In this document: positions 45,062 to 54,025 of the stretch, piece after piece | Layout of the letters: every line of letters starts with the position of its first letter | Numbering within the stretch: the first letter of the stretch is position 1 | Origin: Renibacterium sp. | GTDB taxonomy: Bacteria > Actinomycetota > Actinomycetes > Actinomycetales > Micrococcaceae | DNA: 64,000 bases | Direction of reading: 5' to 3' | NCBI GenBank assembly: GCA_017419405.1 | Contig: JAFOLH010000001.1 | Coordinates: 248,001-312,000, forward strand | Made by a program: the position numbers and the translations under genes | Notes under the pieces: generated by a model | The model's input: only the letters and a program-made list of their open reading frames with translations | What the model was told of the DNA's origin: nothing | Databases searched by the model: none

Positions 45062-46315
45062 ATGGATCGCGAAGAGGTAGTCTCCGTCGCTTCACCCGAG
45101 GACGTTTTGGCCTATGTGCCGCATTTCCTGGGTTATTGGCCGCAGCGCTCGCTGGTGGTTCTGGCCTTGCGGGGCAAGCAGCTCGGGGCCAGCCTGCGGC
45201 TGGATTTGCCGGACCGTTCCGCTAGTTTCCCGGAGCAGATCCGGTATGCCCGCAATGTTGCCGGGCACCTGTCGGCGGATGGCAGGGCAGACGGTGCTTT
45301 GCTTGCCGTGTATGCCGGAATCGACTGGCGCGACGCTGCGGATCCCGGCTATGACCGGTTGATGTTCTGCTTGGCCCAATCCCTGGCATCGGCGGGGCTG
45401 CCGGTGCGCGAGGCTTGGTGGGTCGGCGAAACCAAGTGGCGGGATTACTTGTGCCGGGACGCCTCGTGTTGCCCGTTCGACGGCCATTCCCTGAAAACGG
45501 TCCTGAACAGTGCACTGAGCGCAGAGTTGGTGTTCCGCGGCAGCTGTTACGAACCGGATTTGGCGGCAGCGATGGAACTGCCGGAGCCGAGCCCGGCGCG
45601 GCGCGCAGCCGGCCGGGCGGCATTCGAAGCTGCAGGGCGCGGTGTTTCCCTCGGGCAGCCGGAGGCCGCGGAACTCGACCGGGCCCTGCGCCACTGGGAC
45701 GCCGCGTTGTCCACTGACGATTCCGTACCGGACGCCGTCGTACCGGAAACTGCCGTACCCGACGCGGTTCGGCCGGATGCGGCCGCAAGCGGAATGCCGG
45801 GGGCCGGGACCAGTGCCGGAGGCATGGGCCAGGCGGGTCGGCTCGCCGTTTGGCTGTGCAATCCGCATCTCCGGGACGCCATTTTGGTGCTCGCGCTTGC
45901 GGATCGCAGTCGGGCTGCGGAAAAAGGTGCTGCGGAGCTGCTGCTGGGCAGCCCGGAGCTGGTGCCGGACTGGCCCAGGTTGGCCCGGCTCGAAGCAATC
46001 CTGCGTCAGATCGTCGCTTTGCACGGAATCAAGGCGGTTCCCGGAACGGCCGGATCAGACGAAGCGCTTGCCGAAGAATCCTGCTCCGGGCCGACGCTCC
46101 GTGGCGCGGCCGTAGCGGCGCTGACCGGTCTCGGCTGGCTGGAATGGTGCCGAGGCCGAGGGAGCCGTTCCGGTGCCTATCTGGATGCCGCGCTCGCCCT
46201 GCATCCCGGCTACCGTCTGGCCGCGCTTTTCCTGCAGCTGATCGAATCCGGACTGCTCTGCAACTGGGCCAAAAATGAAGCGACCGCTTGGCAGCGCGGC
46301 CCGGAAGCTGCCTGA
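45062..46315 (+). CDS. DUF4192 family protein
   Basis: 417 residues. Begins SVASPEDVLAYVPHFLGYWPQRSLVVLAL, the hallmark of DUF4192, followed by AVYAGIDWRD and a Cys-rich patch (CRDASCCPF, about 133-141). A low-complexity Asp/Ala/Val-rich segment lies at about 220-265. The C-terminal half has TPR-like helices and ends with SGAYLDAALALHPGYRLAALF. Soluble; function unknown. I used the ATG at 45062 because the homologous N-terminus starts there. CAGGCT lies 6 nt upstream, so it may also be leaderless. Confidence 0.85.
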   Translation: MDREEVVSVASPEDVLAYVPHFLGYWPQRSLVVLALRGKQLGASLRLDLPDRSASFPEQIRYARNVAGHLSADGRADGALLAVYAGIDWRDAADPGYDRLMFCLAQSLASAGLPVREAWWVGETKWRDYLCRDASCCPFDGHSLKTVLNSALSAELVFRGSCYEPDLAAAMELPEPSPARRAAGRAAFEAAGRGVSLGQPEAAELDRALRHWDAALSTDDSVPDAVVPETAVPDAVRPDAAASGMPGAGTSAGGMGQAGRLAVWLCNPHLRDAILVLALADRSRAAEKGAAELLLGSPELVPDWPRLARLEAILRQIVALHGIKAVPGTAGSDEALAEESCSGPTLRGAAVAALTGLGWLEWCRGRGSRSGAYLDAALALHPGYRLAALFLQLIESGLLCNWAKNEATAWQRGPEAA

Positions 46316-46651
46316 CCGGAAGCCGGGGACTGCCCGCCGCTGCTCGGTTCACGGAGCTTTCCTAGCCGGTCTTCAGGGAGTCCGAGGGTGCGTCCCGATG
46401 AATTCGGCTCTTCGTTCAAAAGCGGCCCGCAAGTCGTGAGACAATATATGGACGACCCGGTGGGGTCCGTGAATGATTCGCGTAGTCGGTTTCCGAATTC
46501 CTCAGTGGTTTCGGGAACAAGATGACATTGTCGGCAGTTGTAACCATTGACCCTGCAGGCTGTGATTGCGAGTGATAGCGATCACGGACTTGACAGGGTC
46601 ATAGTGGTGTTGCGCGCAGGTAACGCTACAAGCTGCAAGGAAAGGTAATCA
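46316..46651. other. Upstream region of sigA
   Basis: 336 bp with no supportable gene. It contains a TTGACA at 46590-46595 without a good -10 at 17 bp, and a GTGAT-N4-ATCAC palindrome at 46572-46585 just before it. A 25-codon frame from 46448 lacks a ribosome-binding site. Confidence 0.55.
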
Positions 46652-48007
46652 GTGTCTCCAACTGCACGGAAGATCAGCGCAACCGCTGCCCCCGAGGAAC
46701 CTGCCGTGGCAGCGACGTCCGGCACCCGTACCGCGGTGAAGGATGCCCCGGCGACGAAGAAGCCGGCCGCCAAAAAGACCGCCGTTTCAGCCAAGGCTGA
46801 GCCGGCGGAGGAAAAATTGACTCCGGCACAGAAGCGGGCAGCCACTGCTGCCGCGAAAAAGGCCGAACTTCCCGATGGGGAGGCTGCAGCCAAGCCTGCC
46901 CGTGGCCGCAAGCCCAAGGCCGAGGCCGAAGAGCCGGCCGCTGAGGTCGACGAGGATGCCGAAGAGCCGGCAGAGCCCGCCGAAGGCGAGTTGGGCGAAG
47001 CCGCGGCAGTTGCCGAGGAGCCGACCGGTTCCGGTTTCGTCTATTCCGATGCCGACGACGACGATGCCCCGGTGCAGCAGGTCATGTCCGCGGGAGCCAC
47101 GGCGGATCCGGTCAAAGACTATTTGAAGCAGATCGGCAAAGTCGCCCTGTTGAATGCGGAGCAGGAAGTCGACCTGGCCTTGCGGATCGAAGCGGGTCTT
47201 TACGCCGAGGAAAAACTTGCTGCGGACGACGGCAAGCTCGCGGACAAACTCAAGCGGGAATACCAGTGGGTCATCCATGACGGCAAGCGGGCGAAGAACC
47301 ACCTGCTCGAGGCCAACTTGCGCCTCGTGGTTTCGCTCGCGAAGCGTTACACCGGCCGCGGCATGCTGTTCCTGGATTTGATCCAGGAAGGCAACCTCGG
47401 GTTGATCCGCGCGGTGGAGAAGTTCGACTACACCAAAGGCTTCAAGTTCTCCACCTATGCCACCTGGTGGATCCGGCAGGCGATCACCAGGGCCATGGCG
47501 GACCAGGCGCGGACCATCCGCATTCCGGTGCACATGGTCGAAGTGATCAACAAACTTGCCCGGGTGCAGCGCCAAATGCTCCAGGACTTGGGCCGCGAGC
47601 CCACGCCGGAAGAGTTGGCTCTGGAACTCGACATGACGCCGGAAAAGGTCGTCGAGGTACAGAAGTACGGCCGGGAGCCGATTTCGCTGCACACGCCCTT
47701 GGGCGAAGACGGTGATTCGGAGTTCGGCGATCTGATCGAAGATTCCGAGGCCGTGGTGCCGGCGGATGCGGTCAGCTTCACCTTGCTCCAGGAGCAATTG
47801 CACTCGGTGCTCGATACCCTCTCCGAGCGGGAAGCCGGAGTGGTCGCGATGCGCTTCGGCTTGACCGACGGACAGCCGAAGACTTTAGACGAGATCGGCA
47901 AAGTCTACGGAGTCACCCGCGAGCGGATCCGGCAGATCGAGTCCAAGACCATGTCGAAACTTCGGCACCCCTCGCGGTCGCAGGTCTTGCGCGACTACCT
48001 GGACTAA
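46652..48007 (+). CDS. sigA: Primary RNA polymerase sigma factor (SigA/RpoD)
   Basis: 451 residues. A Lys/Ala/Glu-rich N-terminal extension (about 1-140), region 1.2 from [16 protein letters not shown] (about 151), region 2 with [18 protein letters not shown] and [13 protein letters not shown] (about 266-278), region 3, and region 4.2 with [19 protein letters not shown]. It is the housekeeping sigma factor that would read the TANNNT promoters described here. AAGGAAAGG precedes the GTG start. A perfect palindromic terminator follows. Confidence 0.96.
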   Translation: MSPTARKISATAAPEEPAVAATSGTRTAVKDAPATKKPAAKKTAVSAKAEPAEEKLTPAQKRAATAAAKKAELPDGEAAAKPARGRKPKAEAEEPAAEVDEDAEEPAEPAEGELGEAAAVAEEPTGSGFVYSDADDDDAPVQQVMSAGATADPVKDYLKQIGKVALLNAEQEVDLALRIEAGLYAEEKLAADDGKLADKLKREYQWVIHDGKRAKNHLLEANLRLVVSLAKRYTGRGMLFLDLIQEGNLGLIRAVEKFDYTKGFKFSTYATWWIRQAITRAMADQARTIRIPVHMVEVINKLARVQRQMLQDLGREPTPEELALELDMTPEKVVEVQKYGREPISLHTPLGEDGDSEFGDLIEDSEAVVPADAVSFTLLQEQLHSVLDTLSEREAGVVAMRFGLTDGQPKTLDEIGKVYGVTRERIRQIESKTMSKLRHPSRSQVLRDYLD

Positions 48008-48058
48008 ATCGGTTCCACATCGCCGGTCGGGCCACGGCTGCTGCGATGCCGGATTGAA

Positions 48059-48094
48059 CGGAAGGGCGGAACTCCTAGGAGTTCCGCCCTTCCG
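48059..48094 (+). terminator. Terminator of sigA
   Basis: An 18-bp perfect inverted repeat without spacer (CGGAAGGGCGGAACTCCT and its complement), 51 bp after the stop. Confidence 0.75.
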
Positions 48095-48126
48095 CGTCCC
48101 CGGCCCCTGAATCTCCGGCGGACGCA

Positions 48127-48157
48127 AAGGGCGCCCGGCGGATTGCCGGGCGCCCTT
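48127..48157 (-). terminator. Terminator of the DUF7455 gene
   Basis: 13-bp perfect stem (AAGGGCGCCCGGC and its complement) with a 5-nt loop; TTTG follows on the minus strand. Confidence 0.7.
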
Positions 48158-48187
48158 CAACGCTACTGTTCAGTTCGGTGCAAATCT

Positions 48188-48412
48188 TCAGTCGTCGACG
48201 AGGACGGCGTCCTTTTCGAACAGTCTCGAGGTCTCGTCGTGCCACTCGGAGGACATCGGCTTGAGTGTCGCTTCCACGGCACGAGCATGGTGTCCGCAGA
48301 AAAGCAGCTCGCCGCCAGAGGACTCGAGGATCACTCGGACATATGCTTGCGCTCCACAGCGGTCGCAACGGTCCAAGGCGTTCAGTTCACGACTTACGGT
48401 TGCAGTTGTCAT
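48188..48412 (-). CDS. DUF7455-type small zinc-ribbon protein
   Basis: 74 residues. CDRCGAQAYVR (about 16-26) and FCGHHA (about 38-43) provide a Cys-x2-Cys plus Cys-x-His-His set likely to bind one zinc. Widely conserved beside sigA in actinobacteria; role unknown. GAAGGAGG lies 5 nt before the ATG, an unusually strong site. Its upstream region has CTTGTA/TACAAG half-sites. Confidence 0.85.
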   Translation of the reverse strand: MTTATVSRELNALDRCDRCGAQAYVRVILESSGGELLFCGHHARAVEATLKPMSSEWHDETSRLFEKDAVLVDD

Positions 48413-48454
48413 GATCCCTCCTTCTTCTCTGGCCTATCTTCGGCTCTATCCCGA

Positions 48455-48491
48455 TACAAGCTCCAGCCTTAGTGCTTGTACATCTATACAA
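48455..48491. promoter_or_regulatory. Cluster of TACAA/TTGTA dyads before the DUF7455 and parE genes
   Basis: TACAAGC (48455-48461), GCTTGTA (48474-48480) and TACAA (48487-48491) form two overlapping inverted repeats. Possibly a regulator site or part of the minus-strand promoter. Confidence 0.3.
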
Positions 48492-48696
48492 CCATTATTC
48501 GGTTCCAAACCATCTCAGGCTGGGTGTTCTTTCGCTGTGCGCGTATTGCAATTTCATAACCGAAAAGATTCCCTCCGGAATGCCGTGACGCCCGTCACGG
48601 CACGCCTAAGCCCTTGCGGCGGCTCGAGGAGATAGCCTGAATAAGCTCACTGTGCCCAGGAAACTGCGGCTGCACGACCCGAGGAGGAACGCCCTA

Positions 48697-50808
48697 GTGG
48701 CCGCCACCAATTCCGATTACAACGCACGTCACCTTTCCGTCCTGGAGGGACTCGAAGCGGTCCGCAAACGACCCGGCATGTACATCGGCTCAACCGACTC
48801 CCGGGGGCTGATGCATTGCCTCTGGGAAATCATCGACAACTCGGTCGACGAGGCCCTCGGCGGGCACGGGCAGAAGATCCTGGTGATCCTGCACAAGGAC
48901 AACTCGGTGGAGGTCCACGACGACGGCCGCGGCATCCCGGTGGACATCGAGCCCAAGACCGGGCTCAGCGGCGTCGAAGTGGTGCTGACCAAATTGCACG
49001 CCGGCGGCAAGTTCGGCGGATCGTCGTATGCCGCCTCGGGCGGTTTGCACGGCGTCGGCGCTTCCGTGGTCAACGCGCTTTCGGCGCGGCTGGACGTCCA
49101 GGTCGACCGCGGTGGCAAGACCTACCAGATGTCCTTCCGTCGTGGCGAGCCGGGCACCTTCAAAGACACCGGTCGTTCGTTGAGCCCCTCGGCGACCTTC
49201 GAACCGTTCGTGCAGAAGTCCAGCCTGGCAGTGGTGGGCAGCACGAAACGCGGGATCACCGGAACCCGGATCCGGTATTGGGCGGACCGGCAGATTTTCA
49301 CTCCGGACGCGAAGTTCTCCTACGACGAGTTGGCCGCCCGGGCCAGGCAGACCTCATTCCTGGTCCCCGGCCTGAAGATCACGGTCCGGGACGAACGCGG
49401 TCTGCCGGGCACCCCGGGCGAACTCGGAGCACATGAAGAAGTTTTCCACCACGACGGAGGCATCTCCGAATTCGCGGACTACCTCGCGGTGGATGCCCCG
49501 GTCACCGACATTTGGCGCCTGCACGGCACGGCGAGCTTCAAGGAGACCGTGCCGGTACTCGATGCCAACGGCCATATGATGCCCACCGAAGTTGAGCGCG
49601 ACTGCGAGGTGGACATCGCGGTCCGCTGGGGCATCGGCTACGAAACCACAATGCGCAGTTTCGTGAACATCATCGCCACGCCCAAAGGCGGCCGGCACCA
49701 GGAAGGCTTCGAACAGGCGTTGCTGAAGACCTTCCGCAAGGTGATTGAAGCGAATGCGCGCAAGCTCAAGGCCGGCAACGACAAGATCGAGAAAGACGAC
49801 GTGCTGGCCGGGCTGACCGCGGTGCTCACCGTGCGCTTGGCCGAGCCGCAGTTCGAAGGCCAGACCAAGGAGATCCTGGGCACGCCTGCGGTCCGGGCGA
49901 TCGTGGCCAAAGTGGTCGAACAGGAGATCACCGCGAAGCTGAATTCTTCGAACCGGAACGACAAGGCCCAGTCGGCACTGCTGCTGGAAAAAGTCGTCTC
50001 CGAAATGAAGTCCCGGATTTCGGCCCGGGTGCACAAAGAGACGCAGCGCCGCAAAAACGCCCTGGAGACCTCCTCGCTGCCAGCCAAGCTGGCGGATTGC
50101 CGATCGGAGGAGACCGAGCGCACCGAGCTGTTCATCGTCGAGGGCGACAGCGCTTTGGGCACCGCCCGACTGGCCCGCTCTTCGGATTTCCAAGCGCTGC
50201 TGCCGATCCGCGGCAAGATCCTCAACGTGCAGAAGGCCTCGGTGGGGGACATGCTCTCCAACGCCGAGTGCGCCGCCTTGATCCAGGTGGTGGGCGCCGG
50301 CTCCGGGCGGTCCTTCGATTTGGAAGCGGCCAGGTACGGGAAGATCATTCTGATGACCGACGCCGACGTCGACGGCGCGCATATCCGCACGCTGCTGCTG
50401 ACCTTGTTCTTCCGCTACATGCGGCCAATGGTGGATGCCGGCCGGGTTTTCGCCGCGGTGCCGCCGCTGCACCGGGTGGAGGTGATCAACCAGGGCCAAA
50501 AGGCCAACGAGCTGATCTACACCTATTCCGAGACCGAGCTGAACACGCTGCTCAAGCGTTTGGAGCAGGAGAAGAAGCGTTACAAAGAGCCGATCCAGCG
50601 TTACAAGGGCTTGGGCGAGATGGACGCCGACCAGCTGGCCGAAACCACCATGGACCCGCGGCACCGGACCTTGCGCCGGGTGACTGCGGCGCATGCCGAG
50701 GCTGCCGAAAAGACCTTCGAGTTGTTGATGGGTTCCGACGTGGCGCCGCGCAAGGAGTTCATCATCGCCGGCTCGTCCTCGCTGGACCGGGAGCGGATCG
50801 ACGCCTGA
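48697..50808 (+). CDS. parE: DNA topoisomerase IV subunit B (ParE)
   Basis: 703 residues. GHKL ATPase motifs: EIIDNSVDEALGG, DDGRGIPVD and GGLHGVGASVVNAL. The transducer domain follows, then TOPRIM with EGDSALGTARLARSSDFQAL and the metal Asp motif DADVDGAHIRTLLL, and a C-terminal PIQRYKGLGEMDADQLAETT. The SALG variant in place of SAGG fits ParE rather than GyrB. I chose the GTG at 48697 with GAGGAGG 9 nt upstream; the GTG at 48652 is less supported. Its partner parC lies at 62300 onward on the other strand. Confidence 0.92.
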   Translation: MAATNSDYNARHLSVLEGLEAVRKRPGMYIGSTDSRGLMHCLWEIIDNSVDEALGGHGQKILVILHKDNSVEVHDDGRGIPVDIEPKTGLSGVEVVLTKLHAGGKFGGSSYAASGGLHGVGASVVNALSARLDVQVDRGGKTYQMSFRRGEPGTFKDTGRSLSPSATFEPFVQKSSLAVVGSTKRGITGTRIRYWADRQIFTPDAKFSYDELAARARQTSFLVPGLKITVRDERGLPGTPGELGAHEEVFHHDGGISEFADYLAVDAPVTDIWRLHGTASFKETVPVLDANGHMMPTEVERDCEVDIAVRWGIGYETTMRSFVNIIATPKGGRHQEGFEQALLKTFRKVIEANARKLKAGNDKIEKDDVLAGLTAVLTVRLAEPQFEGQTKEILGTPAVRAIVAKVVEQEITAKLNSSNRNDKAQSALLLEKVVSEMKSRISARVHKETQRRKNALETSSLPAKLADCRSEETERTELFIVEGDSALGTARLARSSDFQALLPIRGKILNVQKASVGDMLSNAECAALIQVVGAGSGRSFDLEAARYGKIILMTDADVDGAHIRTLLLTLFFRYMRPMVDAGRVFAAVPPLHRVEVINQGQKANELIYTYSETELNTLLKRLEQEKKRYKEPIQRYKGLGEMDADQLAETTMDPRHRTLRRVTAAHAEAAEKTFELLMGSDVAPRKEFIIAGSSSLDRERIDA

Positions 50809-50881
50809 ACCTCGGATTCCGCCGACTATCGGAGTCCAGCTCGAATATCCATGACGCCCCGCGCAAGGCGGGGAGGTTCAG
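50805..50881. terminator. Cruciform-like structure between parE and the M56 gene
   Basis: CTGAACCTC (50805-50813) pairs with GAGGTTCAG (50873-50881), and an inner CCCCGC/GCGGGG hairpin lies near 50857. The two convergent stop codons fall in the arms. Confidence 0.4.
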
Positions 50882-51831
50882 CCTAGGGCGGGGAGGACCA
50901 GCAGCGCGGTGGGTGCCGCCAGCAGCAGCACCGAAGCGGCCAGTACCAGGGCTTGCAGTGGGGTGCTCAAGGGCGGTTCCGGGTTGATCAACCGCTGGAT
51001 CCGCGAGGCGGTAGTGGCCTCGGTGTCGAAACCTTCCGGCGGGACCGCGTGGCTGCTGCCCTCGAGCGAGCCCGAGGCGACCAGGGCGATGGAGCGGACC
51101 AGGACCGGTTCCGAGACCACGGTCAGCGCCGCGTCGTCGGCGAGCATTTCGATCAGCTCGTTGACCGAGCGCTGGGCCAATTTCGACGTCGGCAACCAGG
51201 GCAGGGCGGATTTCCAGGCGGCGAAAGCCCAGAGCAGCAGGTGGTGCCGTTGGGTCAGGTGCGTATTTTCATGGGTCAGCACGGCACGCAGTTCTTCGGG
51301 CTTGAGCAGCTCGAGCAGCCCGTCGGAAAGCACGGTCACCGATCTGGCCCCGCCGGGCAGGCAATAGGCGACCGGCATCCGGTGGTTGATCACGACCGTG
51401 CCGGGCTGTTCTGCCGAAGGCGAAGAAAGCAGGAGCAGCAGTTCCCGGTGCCGGCCGCGTTGCCGTTGGATCCGCACGTAGGTCAGCAGCAGGGTGAACA
51501 GCAGATGCGCGCCGAGCAGTCCGGCCGCGGAGAGGGCGAAGGCGTGCCAGAAGCGCAGGCCGCCGATCGGCGCGTTGAAGAATACGATGTCGATCAGCCG
51601 GTGCGAGGCCGAGAAGATGTTGCTGCCCAATGGCGCCAGGCCCCAGGTCAGCATGGCGCCGATCATCGACAGTCCGCCGGCCAGGCCGATCGCCTGCCAG
51701 AGGATCATCGCACTGGCCGGCGAGCGGCGGGGCCACTGCGCCCGGGAGAGCAGTACCGGTGCGGGCCAGGCCAAAATGACCGCCAGGGCGGCCAGCACCC
51801 AAGCAGTGACGGTGAGCGGATCCAGGCTCAA
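50878..51831 (-). CDS. M56 (BlaR1/MecR1-type) membrane metalloprotease without sensor domain
   Basis: 317 residues. Three or four membrane helices in the first 118 residues, a cytoplasmic zinc-protease domain with HENTH (His187, Glu188, His191), and a C-terminal helix (about 293-315). No penicillin-binding sensor domain follows, so this is the short actinobacterial form. By analogy it would cleave BlaI, encoded 22 bp upstream in the same operon; the activating signal is unknown. The start is TTG (51831) with GGAGG 6 nt upstream, which predicts low expression relative to BlaI. Confidence 0.88.
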   Translation of the reverse strand: MSLDPLTVTAWVLAALAVILAWPAPVLLSRAQWPRRSPASAMILWQAIGLAGGLSMIGAMLTWGLAPLGSNIFSASHRLIDIVFFNAPIGGLRFWHAFALSAAGLLGAHLLFTLLLTYVRIQRQRGRHRELLLLLSSPSAEQPGTVVINHRMPVAYCLPGGARSVTVLSDGLLELLKPEELRAVLTHENTHLTQRHHLLLWAFAAWKSALPWLPTSKLAQRSVNELIEMLADDAALTVVSEPVLVRSIALVASGSLEGSSHAVPPEGFDTEATTASRIQRLINPEPPLSTPLQALVLAASVLLLAAPTALLVLPALG

Positions 51832-51853
51832 GGAGATCCTCCCTGAACCGGGG

Positions 51854-52225
51854 TCAGTCCCCGCTGCGTTCGAGCAGCTTGCGCAGCGTTGTGGCTTCGT
51901 CTGCAGAGACCGAGCCGATGAAGCGGGCCAGAACGGCTTCCCGGTCCGGAGCGGAACCGAGCACTTCGTGCATCAATTCCGCGGTGTGCTCCGCGCGGGA
52001 GGTCACTGAGCGGTAGCGGTGCGGACGGATGTCCCGTTCACGTTCCACCAGCCCCTTTTTCTCCAATCGCGACAACACCGTCAAAACCGTGGTCACCGCG
52101 AGTTCTTTGCCGTGCGAAGCCTCCAGGTGCGAGAGCAAATCCCGCAACTCGTTGGCCGTGAGCGGCTCGGGTTGCTGCCACAGCAGATCCATCACGGATC
52201 GCTCCAGTTCACCCAGTGTCGCCAT
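51854..52225 (-). CDS. blaI: BlaI/MecI/CopY-family transcriptional repressor
   Basis: 123 residues. The winged-helix domain (about 4-75: GELERSVMDLLWQQPEPLTA, TVLTVLSRLEKKGLVERE) and the C-terminal dimerisation helices are intact. I chose the ATG at 52225 with AAGGA 6 nt upstream. It is the first gene of a unit with the M56 protease. Three TTCTAC-N5-GTAGAA dyads lie in the 132-bp gap to the divergent cydA; the first overlaps its own -35 region (-10 TACATT at 52263-52268). It is likely autorepressed and released by proteolysis. Confidence 0.9.
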   Translation of the reverse strand: MATLGELERSVMDLLWQQPEPLTANELRDLLSHLEASHGKELAVTTVLTVLSRLEKKGLVERERDIRPHRYRSVTSRAEHTAELMHEVLGSAPDREAVLARFIGSVSADEATTLRKLLERSGD

Positions 52226-52262
52226 GCTCGTCCTTCGTTCGTCTGCCATTGCTGCAGATACC

Positions 52263-52268
52263 AATGTA
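52263..52268 (-). promoter_or_regulatory. -10 element of blaI
   Basis: TACATT on the minus strand, about 38 bp before the blaI ATG. The matching -35 position falls in the first dyad. Confidence 0.45.
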
Positions 52269-52286
52269 GCTTGTTTCCCGGGTTAT

Positions 52287-52303
52287 TTCTACGACCAGTA
52301 GAA
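52287..52303. promoter_or_regulatory. BlaI-type operator 1
   Basis: TTCTAC-GACCA-GTAGAA. It covers the blaI -35 region. Confidence 0.75.
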
Positions 52304-52307
52304 AATG

Positions 52308-52324
52308 TTCTACACTGTGTAGAA
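52308..52324. promoter_or_regulatory. BlaI-type operator 2
   Basis: TTCTAC-ACTGT-GTAGAA, a perfect palindrome over 17 bp apart from the central base; centre 21 bp from operator 1. Confidence 0.78.
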
Positions 52325-52326
52325 GT

Positions 52327-52332
52327 TATATT
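52327..52332 (+). promoter_or_regulatory. -10 element of cydA
   Basis: TATATT between operators 2 and 3, predicting a start inside operator 3. No consensus -35. Confidence 0.45.
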
Positions 52333-52348
52333 TCTACAAGACGTAGAA
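52332..52348. promoter_or_regulatory. BlaI-type operator 3
   Basis: TTCTAC-AAGAC-GTAGAA; centre 24 bp from operator 2. It ends just before the cydA ribosome-binding site. Confidence 0.75.
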
Positions 52349-52357
52349 GAGGATGGG

Positions 52358-53977
52358 ATGGAAGCCCTCGACATCGCCCGCTGGCAATTCGGCATCACCA
52401 CGGTGTACCACTTCCTGATGGTGCCGCTGACCATCGGCTTGGGTCTGGTGGTCGCAGTTCTGCAGACCGTTTGGCTCAAAACCAAGAAGCCCGAATACCT
52501 GCGGATGACCAAGTTCTGGGGCAAGTTGTTCCTGATCAACTTCATCCTCGGGGTGGCTACCGGCCTGGTTCAGGAGTTCCAATTCGGCTTGGCCTGGAGC
52601 GAATACAGCAGGTTCGTCGGCGACGTCTTCGGGGCGCCGCTGGCGATGGAAGCCCTGCTTGCCTTCTTCATCGAATCGACCTTCCTCGGTTTGTGGATCT
52701 TCGGCTGGAAGAAACTCCCGGCGAAGCTGCATCTGGCTTGCCTGTGGATCGCGGTGCTCGGCTCCGTGGTGAGCGCCTATTTCATCCTGGTCGCCAATTC
52801 CTGGATGCAGCATCCGGTGGGCGTCACCATGGTCGATGGCCGCCCGCGGATGACCGATGCCTGGGCGGTCTTCACGAACAACACCGCGCTGGTGGCCTTC
52901 CCGCACACGATTTTCGGTGCACTCGCGGTGGCCGGGGGATTCCTGCTCGGCATCTCCTGGTACCACCTCTGGAAACGGCGGCGTCTGGGCATCGACACCG
53001 TGGACGCGAAAAAGCGCGTGGTGGTGGGCGAAAGCGCCGTCGTGGACGGCAAGATGCAGTACCCGGGGCGGGACAAAACGGACCACAAGGTCTGGATCCG
53101 TTCCTTGCGGATCGGCGCCGTGGTCGCGATGATCGCTTTTGCCGGAACCGCGATCAGCGGGGATTTGCAGGGCAAGCTGATGTTCGAACAGCAGCCGATG
53201 AAAATGGCCGCTGCCGAGGCCGCCTGCCAGAACGGCACCAGCTTCTCGATCCTGTCGATCGGCGACGTCGGCGCAAAAAACTGCAATGACGTCGCGGCGC
53301 TGATCGAAATCCCCGGTCTGCTCTCCTTCCTGGCACACGGTGATTTCGACACCGAGGTGAAGGGCGTCAACACCCTGCTGCCGGAATACCAGGCGAAATA
53401 CGGGACCAACCTGCCGGACAATCCGATTTACGGCGACCGGGCCGGCCAGCCGATCCAGTACGTTCCAGTGATGGCGGTGACCTACTGGGGATTCCGGATG
53501 ATGATCGGCTTCGGCGGGATCGCGGCTTTGGCAGCCTTCGTGGCCTTCTTCATCGCCAGACGCGGCACTGTGCCGGAATCCAAGTGGCTGATGCGGCTCG
53601 CGGTCTTCGGCATCCTGGCGCCTTTCGGTGCCAACTCGGCCGGTTGGATCTTCACGGAGTTGGGCCGGCAGCCCTTCGTGGTGGCGCCGAATCCGCAATT
53701 GAGCGGCATCGACCAAGTCTTCATGTTCACCGCGGCGGCGGTATCGCCCGGGGTGAGCGTGGGCGAGCTGGTCTTCTCCTTGGTGGCCTTCATCGTGGTC
53801 TACGCGGCGCTGTTGGTGGTCGAAGTGTTCCTGTTGTTCCGTTATGTCCGAGGCGGAGTGGCCTCCGCGATGCCGGAACTCGCGGCGCCGCCACCGGGCC
53901 CGGACGACGAGGCTGACGACGGCGACGCTGAAAACCAGAAAAAGGACGACGACGATGTGCTCGCCTTCGCATATTAA
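52358..53977 (+). CDS. cydA: Cytochrome bd oxidase subunit I
   Basis: 539 residues. Starts MEALDIARWQFGITTVYHF with the heme b595 His of helix I. It has multiple membrane helices, the GRQPFV motif after the Q-loop and the short-Q-loop form usual in actinobacteria. A charged Asp/Glu/Lys tail ends the protein. It oxidises menaquinol and reduces O2 at high affinity. The ATG at 52358 has GAGG 5 nt upstream; a longer frame extends through blaI and is not real. First gene of cydA-cydB-cydDC, with three BlaI-type dyads at the promoter. Confidence 0.95.
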   Translation: MEALDIARWQFGITTVYHFLMVPLTIGLGLVVAVLQTVWLKTKKPEYLRMTKFWGKLFLINFILGVATGLVQEFQFGLAWSEYSRFVGDVFGAPLAMEALLAFFIESTFLGLWIFGWKKLPAKLHLACLWIAVLGSVVSAYFILVANSWMQHPVGVTMVDGRPRMTDAWAVFTNNTALVAFPHTIFGALAVAGGFLLGISWYHLWKRRRLGIDTVDAKKRVVVGESAVVDGKMQYPGRDKTDHKVWIRSLRIGAVVAMIAFAGTAISGDLQGKLMFEQQPMKMAAAEAACQNGTSFSILSIGDVGAKNCNDVAALIEIPGLLSFLAHGDFDTEVKGVNTLLPEYQAKYGTNLPDNPIYGDRAGQPIQYVPVMAVTYWGFRMMIGFGGIAALAAFVAFFIARRGTVPESKWLMRLAVFGILAPFGANSAGWIFTELGRQPFVVAPNPQLSGIDQVFMFTAAAVSPGVSVGELVFSLVAFIVVYAALLVVEVFLLFRYVRGGVASAMPELAAPPPGPDDEADDGDAENQKKDDDDVLAFAY

Positions 53978-54025
53978 TGTCACTGGGCATACTGACCGCA
54001 AACCCGAGACGAACGGAGCGCTCTG

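Noticed and set aside
46448-46525. 25-codon leader frame before sigA
   Set aside because: No ribosome-binding site and no attenuator-like structure after it.
46590-46620. TTGACA as the sigA promoter
   Set aside because: No acceptable -10 at 16-19 bp; listed only as part of the upstream region.
46787-47803. 338-residue minus-strand frame
   Set aside because: Antisense of sigA.
51854-52225. Beta-lactam resistance regulator
   Set aside because: No beta-lactamase or PBP gene is near, the M56 partner has no penicillin-binding sensor, and the dyads sit on cyd and membrane-protein promoters.
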